From Fidelibacterota bacterium (lineage in GTDB: Bacteria; Fidelibacterota; Marinisomatia; Marinisomatales; UBA8229): DNA of 13,281 nt. This document shows positions 7,780-13,281 of the stretch, one piece after another. The notes under the pieces are model-generated. The model ran no database searches. It was not told the origin of the DNA and saw nothing but the letters and a program-made list of their open reading frames with translations. Position 1 is the first letter of the stretch, and the number at the start of each line of letters is the position of its first letter. The position numbers and the translations under genes were made by a program. The stretch covers positions 1,010-14,290 of the forward strand of contig DPYO01000119.1 in assembly GCA_003535775.1 (NCBI GenBank). The letters run 5' to 3'.

Positions 7780-7815
7780 CTATTCTACTTCCCAGGTCTA
7801 TTCTACTTCCCAGGT
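7780..7815. repeat. Perfect 18-bp tandem duplication covering the korB stop codon
   Basis: The 18-mer ctattctacttcccaggt occurs twice back to back at 7780-7797 and 7798-7815 with no mismatch. On the minus strand each copy reads ACC TGG GAA GTA GAA TAG, that is Thr-Trp-Glu-Val-Glu-stop. The korB C-terminus and its stop codon are therefore repeated, in the same frame, just past the gene end. The CBS-gene ribosome-binding site lies immediately after the second copy and is intact. Exact identity means the duplication is recent, or an assembly artefact. Confidence 0.95.
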
Positions 7816-8814
7816 ATGGCTGTCATTAAAAAGTTTGTCCAAATCTCCTTTGCCCCGGGTTTTCAACGCTGTCGCCAATTGATTATGAAGCATGGTTTCG
7901 TAGGTAGGTTTTTCCTCCCTGTATAAGACCCCCATTGGAGTTGGATAATTTTTATCGTATGTTAGCTCACTCAATAGCAATCCCTGAATTTTATTCTGCT
8001 CATCATGTATCATTACCTTATTGATACTGTTTTTCTTCGTTAATGAAATCACTTCGAGTTTTGAACCCTTTAACATTAAGCCCTTGTCCTGATTCCTGCC
8101 AAAAATCATCGGTTTGCCATTTTCAAGAATTAACTGTGTTTCCATTTTAATTTCCCTATCGGTTAATGAAGCAAAAGCGCCATCATTGAACACCCAGCAA
8201 TTCTGATAAATTTCCACAAGAGATGTGCCCTTATGTTTATAAGCCTCATAAAGTAAGCCCTGCAAATGTTTTTGTTCCCTGTCAATACCTCGGGCTATAA
8301 AAGTCCCGCCGGCTCCCAAGGCAAGTAGAGGAGGATTAAATGGATAATCAACTGAACCAAACGGTGTTGAGTTAGAAATTCTTCCAATCTCCGATGTTGG
8401 AGAATATTGTCCCTTTGTTAATCCGTAGACCTGGTTATTAAACAGGAGGATATTGAGGTCAAAATTTCTACGAAGCACATGAATGAAATGATTACCACCG
8501 ATACTCATGCTGTCTCCATCACCGGTTACGATCCAAACCGAAAGATCAGGATTTGCTATTTTCGCCCCTGTAGCAAGTGCCGGAGCCCGCCCGTGGATGG
8601 AGTGAAATCCAAAAGTGTCTAAATAATACGGAAACCTGCTTGAACATCCGATTCCCGAAACAACCAGGAAATTTTCCTTTGGTATTCCTAAATTCGGAAA
8701 TACTTTCTGAACCTGGGAAAGTATTGCATAGTCTCCGCATCCTGGACACCAACGCACATCCTGATCAGAAATAAAATCCTTTTTCGATAATGTAATTGTA
8801 CTTACTTCACTCAT
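7798..8814 (-). CDS. korB: 2-oxoglutarate (2-oxoacid):ferredoxin oxidoreductase, beta subunit
   Basis: The 338-residue thiamine-diphosphate subunit of a cytosolic 2-oxoacid:ferredoxin oxidoreductase that converts 2-oxoglutarate plus CoA to succinyl-CoA, CO2 and reduced ferredoxin (reversible). The TPP/Mg motif GDGDSMSIGGNHFIHVLRRN (98-117) continues into LLFNNQVYGLTKGQYSPTS (123-141). Four cysteines expected to hold the [4Fe-4S] cluster are in place: CPGC (23, 26), GIGCSS (57) and NCWVFND (206). The family of two-subunit Kor enzymes matches in length. Specificity for 2-oxoglutarate over pyruvate is the usual assignment for this KorAB architecture and is supported by adjacency to fumC, but not proven. 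It starts 3 bp after the korA stop codon, indicating co-translation. It ends in TAG inside an 18-bp tandem duplication. Confidence 0.93.
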   Translation of the reverse strand: MSEVSTITLSKKDFISDQDVRWCPGCGDYAILSQVQKVFPNLGIPKENFLVVSGIGCSSRFPYYLDTFGFHSIHGRAPALATGAKIANPDLSVWIVTGDGDSMSIGGNHFIHVLRRNFDLNILLFNNQVYGLTKGQYSPTSEIGRISNSTPFGSVDYPFNPPLLALGAGGTFIARGIDREQKHLQGLLYEAYKHKGTSLVEIYQNCWVFNDGAFASLTDREIKMETQLILENGKPMIFGRNQDKGLMLKGSKLEVISLTKKNSINKVMIHDEQNKIQGLLLSELTYDKNYPTPMGVLYREEKPTYETMLHNQLATALKTRGKGDLDKLFNDSHTWEVE

Positions 8815-8817
8815 GGT

Positions 8818-10659
8818 TTAAGCTCCTGCTAATTCAATAATTTTATCATAAACTTCATCTACCCCAAGCGGTTTTCCCTGAACTTTGTTTAAGCCGCTGG
8901 CATCAATTAAAAATTTTCCACGAAGCAGCAGCAATAATTGTCCGCTGTTCATTTCCGGAACCAGAATATTTTGGTATTTTAATAGAGTCTCACCCAAATT
9001 CAAGGGAAAGGGATTGAGATGCCGCAAGTGGACATGCCCAACAGAATGGTTTTCCTTTCTGGAACGATTCACAGCTTCTCTGATTGCTCCAAAAGAACTT
9101 CCCCATCCTACAACCAAAACCTTTCCGTTTTTATCTCCAAATGGATCCACAGGTGGAATATCATTCGCTATAATATCAACTTTCTGTTGGCGCAAATACA
9201 TCATCTTTTCGTGATTTATGGGATCGTAGCTTACGTCACCGGTTTCAATATCTTTTTCCAGCCCGCCAACGCGGTGCTCCAGTCCTTTTGTACCTGGAAT
9301 TCCCCACTGCCTTGCTAGAGTATGTTCTTCCCGTTTAAAAGGTTTGAACCCATTTGGCTTTTCTACTAAATGGGTACGAATTTTGGGAAGGCTTTTTGTT
9401 TGAGGAATAAGCCAAGGTTCAGACCCATGGGCAAGGAAAGCATCGGAAAGAACTACAACAGGAATCATATGTTCCAGTGCAATCCGACAAGCTTCAAAAG
9501 CTGTAGAAAAACAATCTGCAGGTGAATTTGCTGCCAAAACAACTACGGGAGATTCTCCATTTCTTCCGAAAAGAGTTTGAAGCAAATCTGCTTGTTCGGT
9601 TTTTGTTGGCATCCCGGTCGATGGACCTGCGCGTTGGATATTTAATACAACAAGTGGAAGTTCAGTTGCCACAGCAAGGCCAAGGCTTTCTCCCTTCAAT
9701 GCCATCCCCGGCCCACTGGTTGCTGTAATCCCGAGATCCCCACAAAACACCGCACCAACTACGCTCATGATTGCTGCGATTTCATCTTCTGCTTGGAATG
9801 TTTTAACCCTGAAATTTTTATACCCGGATAATATTTGAAGTATGTCGCTTGCAGGAGTAATTGGATATCCTGCAAAATAAATATCTAATCCTGCTTTTTC
9901 CGCTGCCGTAATTAATCCAAAACACAGAGCCTGGTTTCCCACAATATTCCGGTATACACCCGGTTCAAATTCTGCCTTTGAAACGGTTATAATATGCTGA
10001 AATTCTTCGATTGTGTCACCATAATTATAACCGGCTTTTAAAGCTCTGATATTTACTTCCACTAATTCCGGACGTTTTGCAAATTTATTTTTTATGAAAT
10101 TAATCGTGGGATCTAAAGTCCGGTCATACATCCAACTCACAAGACCTAGAGCAAACATATTTGTACTGCGGGAAATCAATTTTACACTCAGATCCATATC
10201 TTCGACAGCATTGGATACTAGTCGTGTCATATCCAGCGCTATTACTCTGTAATCTCTAAGGGAATCGTCCTCTAATGGATTCAATTCCCATCGGGACAAT
10301 TTTAAATTTTTATCAGTATAGTTTGCTTTATTGGCAATGATAATTCCGCTTGTTTTCAAATCCGCCAAATTGGTTTTTAATGCTGCCGGATTCATTGCAA
10401 CCAGCACATCCAATTTATCTCCCGGAGTTCCAATATTGTCACTGCTAAACTGAATTTGAAATGAGCTCACTCCTGCAAGCGAACCGGCTGGAGCTCTTAT
10501 TTCAGCAGGATAATCTGGAAATGTAGCCAAGTCATTTCCCATGATTGCAGTTGCTTCAGTAAACCTGTTTCCCGTCAATTGCATACCGTCACCTGAATCT
10601 CCTGTGAACCGAATAACAACTCTATCAATGTTCTTCTTGTTCTTTGATTTATTTGCCAT
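8818..10659 (-). CDS. korA: 2-oxoglutarate (2-oxoacid):ferredoxin oxidoreductase, fused gamma-alpha subunit
   Basis: A 613-residue subunit in which the gamma (CoA-linked) domain precedes the alpha domain, the standard layout of two-subunit KorAB enzymes. The gamma domain begins RVVIRFTGDSGDGMQLTG (13-30) and runs to about 200. The alpha (pyrimidine-binding) domain starts near 235 and contains YPITPASDIL (265-274), FQAEDEIAAIMSVVGA (288-303) and TSGPGMALKGESLGLA (314-329). The C-terminal swivel domain follows with GKVLVVGWGSSFGAIREAV. No 4Fe-4S ferredoxin-like delta domain is fused, so external ferredoxin must accept electrons. It is the first gene of the minus-strand run korA-korB-CBS-fumC-pbp1A. 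The 204-bp spacer to the divergent 267-aa gene should hold its promoter, but I find no clean match. Start ATG 10657-10659 has only a weak GGATT upstream. Confidence 0.94.
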   Translation of the reverse strand: MANKSKNKKNIDRVVIRFTGDSGDGMQLTGNRFTEATAIMGNDLATFPDYPAEIRAPAGSLAGVSSFQIQFSSDNIGTPGDKLDVLVAMNPAALKTNLADLKTSGIIIANKANYTDKNLKLSRWELNPLEDDSLRDYRVIALDMTRLVSNAVEDMDLSVKLISRSTNMFALGLVSWMYDRTLDPTINFIKNKFAKRPELVEVNIRALKAGYNYGDTIEEFQHIITVSKAEFEPGVYRNIVGNQALCFGLITAAEKAGLDIYFAGYPITPASDILQILSGYKNFRVKTFQAEDEIAAIMSVVGAVFCGDLGITATSGPGMALKGESLGLAVATELPLVVLNIQRAGPSTGMPTKTEQADLLQTLFGRNGESPVVVLAANSPADCFSTAFEACRIALEHMIPVVVLSDAFLAHGSEPWLIPQTKSLPKIRTHLVEKPNGFKPFKREEHTLARQWGIPGTKGLEHRVGGLEKDIETGDVSYDPINHEKMMYLRQQKVDIIANDIPPVDPFGDKNGKVLVVGWGSSFGAIREAVNRSRKENHSVGHVHLRHLNPFPLNLGETLLKYQNILVPEMNSGQLLLLLRGKFLIDASGLNKVQGKPLGVDEVYDKIIELAGA

Positions 10660-10863
10660 AATCCATATCGAAATTCTTATTCATCTAATTTCTTTTAAAC
10701 TCCCACTTTGGTTAATAAGAAAGGTTTTAATTTAGGCAGGGTTGAAAAACAGGTGCAAAGGATATAGATTTTTTTATTCCTTTAGATTCTTGATTTCCTG
10801 AAAAATAATTCTCTTTTATTAACATTTTAACCCTATTTTCATAATATCCTTGGAGAGGGTATC
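10660..10863. other. Divergent intergenic spacer (korA / 267-aa gene)
   Basis: An AT-rich 204-bp region between two divergent starts. It must contain promoters in both directions. On the plus side TTAACA (10819-10824) and TAATAT (10842-10847) are 17 bp apart, but such a promoter would start transcription inside the Shine-Dalgarno sequence, so I do not trust it. No riboswitch-like structure or strong palindrome was seen. Confidence 0.4.
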
Positions 10864-11667
10864 ATGTCAGAATTAACAAACCCACAACAATTGTCTTTTT
10901 TTTCGGAATTGTCTCTTAAGGCTGACATCAAATCCATAACAAATCTTTCCCAGTTTGACAATGCTCTTAATAACCTGATCAAGATCAGTGAATTTGGTGC
11001 GTTTGTTCAGTTGAAAATCCAGGGGCTTCATACAATGTATACCCTTGATCTACAGGAATTGGATGTCCCTGAAAATTTTCTGAAATCAAACCATTCTCCA
11101 ACTTCAATGAATATCTCTCTTTTCTCAGAAGAGATCAGAGACAACCTTCAAAGATTTTCTGACGAAGTAAAATCTTTTTTTACAGATAAAAATTCTTTCC
11201 CCACTCCTTCTGGGTTTTTTCTCTATCGTTCTCATTTCACACTTTGGAAATATTTCACAGAACAAATAAAAAAATCAATAGATGAATTCCTTTACAGGAG
11301 ATTAAGCCATGGAGGCTATCAACAGTTTTACATCAAATGTTTTCATGAAGGATTGGAATACATTCGTTCAATTGCAGGTGTTTCATCGTCCTGGAATTTT
11401 CCAACAAAAATTGAAATTCAAAGCATTGAATCAGTTCGCAGAAAACAGAATGAGGAAAATTGTACAATTGAGCATTTAAAATTTTCCGACCAGAATTTCC
11501 CTCTGAATTACCTTGTTTTGAAAACAGGACAATTTCCATTGAATCTCTCTGGCTTTATTTCCCATGTCCAGGTATACTCCATATTCAAATCAATCCACCT
11601 GGAGTTCCTGGCAGATAGGTCCATCGAATCCATCAGCGATATCAAAGAACTTGTACAAGATATTTAA
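10864..11667 (+). CDS. Hypothetical protein, family not recognised
   Basis: A 267-residue soluble protein with no signal peptide, membrane helix or motif I can name. It is rich in Phe, Ser, Ile and Lys, with an acidic helical segment around 85-108 (SLFSEEIRDNLQRFSDEVKS). An aromatic region at about 117-165 (SGFFLYRSHFTLWKYF, FLYRRLSHGGYQQFYIKCFHEGLEYI) looks like paired amphipathic helices. A likely beta-rich C-terminal part closes it. The start is well supported: GGAGAGGG lies 5 nt before ATG 10864. Coding character is clear from the long open frame and the ribosome-binding site. It is transcribed away from korA and toward selD, 57 bp upstream of the selD start, with a 7-bp stem hairpin between. 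A link to selenium metabolism is possible only by position. Confidence 0.75.
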   Translation: MSELTNPQQLSFFSELSLKADIKSITNLSQFDNALNNLIKISEFGAFVQLKIQGLHTMYTLDLQELDVPENFLKSNHSPTSMNISLFSEEIRDNLQRFSDEVKSFFTDKNSFPTPSGFFLYRSHFTLWKYFTEQIKKSIDEFLYRRLSHGGYQQFYIKCFHEGLEYIRSIAGVSSSWNFPTKIEIQSIESVRRKQNEENCTIEHLKFSDQNFPLNYLVLKTGQFPLNLSGFISHVQVYSIFKSIHLEFLADRSIESISDIKELVQDI

Positions 11668-11683
11668 GTGTTACCATTTATCT

Positions 11684-11704
11684 CAGAATTACTCTTCAAT
11701 TCTG
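11684..11704 (+). terminator. Hairpin between the 267-aa gene and selD, weak terminator or attenuator
   Basis: CAGAATT (11684-11690) and AATTCTG (11698-11704) form a perfect 7-bp stem with a 7-nt loop, 16 nt past the stop codon of the upstream gene and 20 nt before the selD ATG. Only three T follow, so it is a poor intrinsic terminator. It may instead stabilise the mRNA end. Confidence 0.3.
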
Positions 11705-11724
11705 TTTAAATTCAAAATCCAACC

Positions 11725-12774
11725 ATGCCAAAAACAGATAATATTCGCTTAACTACTCTTAGCCACGGTTCAGGGTGAGCCTCTAAAATCGGTCCGGAGG
11801 ACCTGGCCCAGGTTCTGGGTAAGCTTCAACTGGTTTCGGATGACCGGGTAATCGTCGGTTTTAAAGAACACGACGATGCCGCCGTTGTACGTCTGGACGA
11901 TGGGAAATTACTGGTGCAAACCGTGGATTTCTTTACCCCGATTGTGGATGATCCCTATCAATTTGGACAAATCGCAGCGGCAAATAGTTTATCGGATATC
12001 TACGCCATGGGCGCCAAACCAATATTTGCACTGAATATTGTAGGATTTCCCATCAATGATCTTCCAAAAAAAATGCTCACTACTATTCTCCAGGGCGGCG
12101 CTGACAAAGCAAAAGAAGCGGGGATACCAACTGTAGGCGGACACAGCGTAGATGACAAAGAACCGAAATATGGTTTGGTTGTTACGGGAGAGGTTGAGGA
12201 AAAAAATATAGTGACAAATAAATATGCAACCCCAGGGGATGTGCTGGTGCTGACGAAACCGTTAGGAACAGGAATTATTGCTACTGCAATTAAAAAAGGA
12301 GTGGTAAAAAATGATGTAATCCGCGCTGCTGTTGAATCCATGTCAGCTTTGAACGACCTGGCCTCAAAAATAATGGTTGAACTAGGTGTGAAAACAGCAA
12401 CAGATGTAAGCGGCTTCGGATTGCTGGGACATCTTAACGAAATATGTGAAGCCAGCAAAGTATCAGCTGAAATTAAGTACGACGATCTTCCTCTCCTCCC
12501 TGGAGTTAATAAACTGGCTTCTGATGGCATCATCCCCGGGGGCACAAAACGTAATCTTTCCTTTGCTGAATCCTTTACGCAATTTCTTGAAGATCAAACA
12601 AAAATTGAAAAGCTGATCACAAGTGATGCCCAGACCTCCGGTGGACTTCTCATTTCTCTTCCCCCTGATTCAGCAAAGATGTTTATCAAAAAATTTAATG
12701 AGCGTTCTCCTATTAAAGCACAGAAGATAGGAAACATTATTAAACAGAAAACAAATACAATTTACGTTACGTAA
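11725..12774 (+). CDS. selD: Selenide, water dikinase (selenophosphate synthetase), selenocysteine-containing (UGA at codon 18)
   Basis: SelD makes selenophosphate from selenide and ATP, the selenium donor for selenocysteine-tRNA and 2-selenouridine. Read from ATG 11725, the frame gives a 349-residue protein of normal length if the TGA at 11776-11778 is decoded as selenocysteine: RLTTLSHGSG-U-ASKIGPEDLAQ. The UGA falls exactly at the catalytic Cys17 position of E. coli SelD, followed by the essential Lys (Lys21 here), while the second, dispensable Cys is Ser20. Metal-binding aspartates Asp51 (HDDAAV), Asp68 (TVDFF), Asp91 (SLSDIY) and Asp227 (ATDVSGFG) are all present, as is VGGHSVDDKEPKYGL. 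A hairpin suited to a SECIS starts 12 nt past UGA. No Shine-Dalgarno sequence precedes the ATG. A UGA-blind gene caller would start at an internal codon such as GTG 11914 and lose the active site. Confidence 0.95.
11776..11803 (+). promoter_or_regulatory. UGA(Sec) codon with bacterial SECIS-like hairpin
   Basis: The UGA at 11776-11778 is followed by GGTCC (11791-11795), loop GGA (11796-11798) and GGACC (11799-11803): a perfect 5-bp GC-rich stem whose G-containing apical loop begins 18 nt after the UGA. Bacterial SECIS elements that bind SelB are short stem-loops inside the coding region with a G in the apical loop at about this distance. The stem also encodes GPED, so it must satisfy protein and RNA constraints together. 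Confidence 0.75.
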
Positions 12775-12812
12775 TTTCTATCTGTAACTATCACATAAAA
12801 TTGTATTTTTTT
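12753..12812 (+). terminator. Probable selD transcription terminator
   Basis: AAATACAATTT (12753-12763) in the last selD codons pairs with AAATTGTATTT (12798-12808) as an 11-bp AT-rich stem running into a 7-T run (12806-12812). Inside its long loop GTTAC (12766-12770) pairs with GTAAC (12784-12788). The 5' arm overlaps the coding end (stop TAA 12772-12774). The long loop makes this a moderate rather than strong prediction. Confidence 0.45.
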
Positions 12813-12843
12813 CCTGAAATTATATTTTGATCATGAGTAATGC

Positions 12844-12875
12844 TTTGCATTGATTTATTGACCCTTGTAATTTTG
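12844..12875 (+). promoter_or_regulatory. Candidate tRNA promoter, Bacteroidota-type TTTG / TAnnTTTG
   Basis: TTTG (12844-12847), 20 bp, then TAATTTTG (12868-12875) matches the -33 TTTG and -7 TAnnTTTG pattern used by the primary sigma factor of Bacteroidota. The same place can also be read as a sigma-70-like TTTGCA-N16-TGTAAT. Either would start transcription about 10-14 nt before the tRNA at 12890. One site alone is weak evidence. Confidence 0.4.
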
Positions 12876-12889
12876 TTGGCTTTAATTTT

Positions 12890-12961
<72 letters not shown>

Positions 12962-12969
12962 TTAATTGG

Positions 12970-12994
12970 AAGCTCGTCATGAACGGGCTTTTTT
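12970..12994 (+). terminator. Rho-independent terminator after the tRNA
   Basis: AAGCTCGT (12970-12977) pairs with ACGGGCTT (12983-12990) in an 8-bp stem containing one T-G pair, around the loop CATGA, with six consecutive T at 12989-12994. It ends the tRNA transcript and isolates the integrase gene from it. Confidence 0.8.
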
Positions 12995-13016
12995 GTTATC
13001 CAGCACTAATTGTTCA

Positions 13017-13032
13017 CTACTCTTAAGAGTAG
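13017..13032. repeat. Perfect 16-bp palindrome upstream of the integrase
   Basis: CTACTCTTAAGAGTAG is fully self-complementary. It lies 32 bp before the integrase start and 22 bp after the tRNA terminator. A dimeric regulator or recombinase-accessory protein could bind here; that role is inferred from position. GTAGCA is also repeated directly at 13029-13034 and 13040-13045. Confidence 0.6.
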
Positions 13033-13064
13033 CATATAGGTAGCACCAACTGGAAGGAGCACCT

Positions 13065-13281
13065 ATGTCATCCCTCTACAAAAAGAATGATATTTATTAT
13101 CTCTCTGTTCAAATTGCAGGGAAACGAATAACAAAGAGTCTAAGAACTGCAGACTTTGAAACAGTTAAACAAATTAAACCCATAATTGAAAAAGCATTAT
13201 TTCTGGAGATAATTGATGGTGTAAGACCTAAGAACACACCTTTGACTAAACTAATGAAAATGTATCTTGAAGCAGAACACA
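13065..13281 (+). CDS. Tyrosine-recombinase (phage-type) integrase, N-terminal part, runs off the window
   Basis: The first 72 residues of an open frame that continues past the window end. The start MSSLYKKNDIYYLSVQIAGKRITKSLRTADFETVKQIKP is the small beta-sheet arm-type DNA-binding domain (short strands, the 'xYYLSVxIxGKRxTKSLxT' pattern) of phage-like tyrosine recombinases. The stretch from about residue 59 (TPLTKLMKMYLEAEH) begins the helical core-binding SAM-like domain. The catalytic Arg-His-Arg-Tyr domain lies outside the window, so activity cannot be judged. The start has a strong ribosome-binding site, GGAAGGAG, 5 nt before ATG 13065. Position and direction, just downstream of a tRNA gene and its terminator, fit an integrase next to its own attachment site. 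Confidence 0.85.
   Translation, partial: MSSLYKKNDIYYLSVQIAGKRITKSLRTADFETVKQIKPIIEKALFLEIIDGVRPKNTPLTKLMKMYLEAEH

Noticed and set aside
11776..11778. TGA in selD read as a nonsense mutation or true stop
   Set aside because: It falls exactly at the catalytic Cys/Sec position, the frame is clean on both sides, a SECIS-like hairpin follows, and Sec-type SelD is a known class.
12000..12545. 181-codon open frame antisense to selD
   Set aside because: It lies wholly opposite a conserved gene, has no ribosome-binding site or recognisable family, and its composition mirrors the selD codons.
12858..12886. TTGACC-N17-TTTAAT as the tRNA promoter
   Set aside because: The boxes are good, but the -10 would lie only 3 nt before the tRNA, so transcription would start inside the tRNA.

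Overview
The window is a stretch of bacterial chromosome, moderately AT-rich, with small intergenic gaps and housekeeping genes on both strands. It carries ferredoxin-dependent 2-oxoglutarate oxidation (KorAB), a class II fumarase, a bifunctional class A penicillin-binding protein and a selenocysteine-containing SelD. Start sites are mixed: some genes have a clear Shine-Dalgarno sequence (hydrolase, 267-aa protein, CBS protein, integrase), others have AT-rich leaders with none (deoA/pdp, pbp1A, selD). A TTTG-N20-TAATTTTG element of the Bacteroidota promoter type lies before the tRNA. Together this suggests a Gram-negative bacterium of the FCB/Marinimicrobia-like type with anaerobic or microaerobic metabolism. 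That placement is inference, not proof.

Layout. 1-126: small membrane peptide gene (+). 219-1506: two overlapping minus-strand genes, an MBL-fold hydrolase of glyoxalase II type followed by a serine alpha/beta hydrolase, closed by a hairpin at 180-212. 1600-1791: two-helix membrane protein (+). 1830-2150: YbjQ-family gene broken by two in-frame TAA codons. 2247-3536: pyrimidine-nucleoside phosphorylase (+). 10659 down to 3545: minus-strand run korA - korB - CBS-domain gene - fumC - pbp1A. korA and korB are 3 bp apart, and the CBS gene follows korB after an exact 18-bp tandem duplication of the korB C-terminal codons and stop. 10864-11667: unrecognised 267-aa protein (+). 11725-12774: selD (+). 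12890-12961: tRNA-Phe whose 3' part is wrong. 13065 to the end: start of a tyrosine-recombinase integrase.

How the genes work together. KorAB and FumC are TCA-cycle enzymes (2-oxoglutarate to succinyl-CoA, fumarate to malate). The CBS protein between them could be an adenylate-responsive partner, but only position supports this. SelD makes selenophosphate, and its active-site residue is itself encoded by UGA, with a hairpin starting 12 nt after the UGA. The cell must therefore have SelA, SelB and tRNA-Sec elsewhere. The right edge is the boundary of an integrated element that appears to have entered the tRNA-Phe gene in its T-arm and, unusually, left this copy of the tRNA without a matching 3' half.

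The observations most worth following are the UGA-containing selD, which a standard gene caller would truncate or miss, the chimeric tRNA-Phe/integrase junction, the freshly decayed ybjQ gene, and the 18-bp duplication at the korB stop. I found no CRISPR array, insertion sequence or clearly novel multi-gene system.
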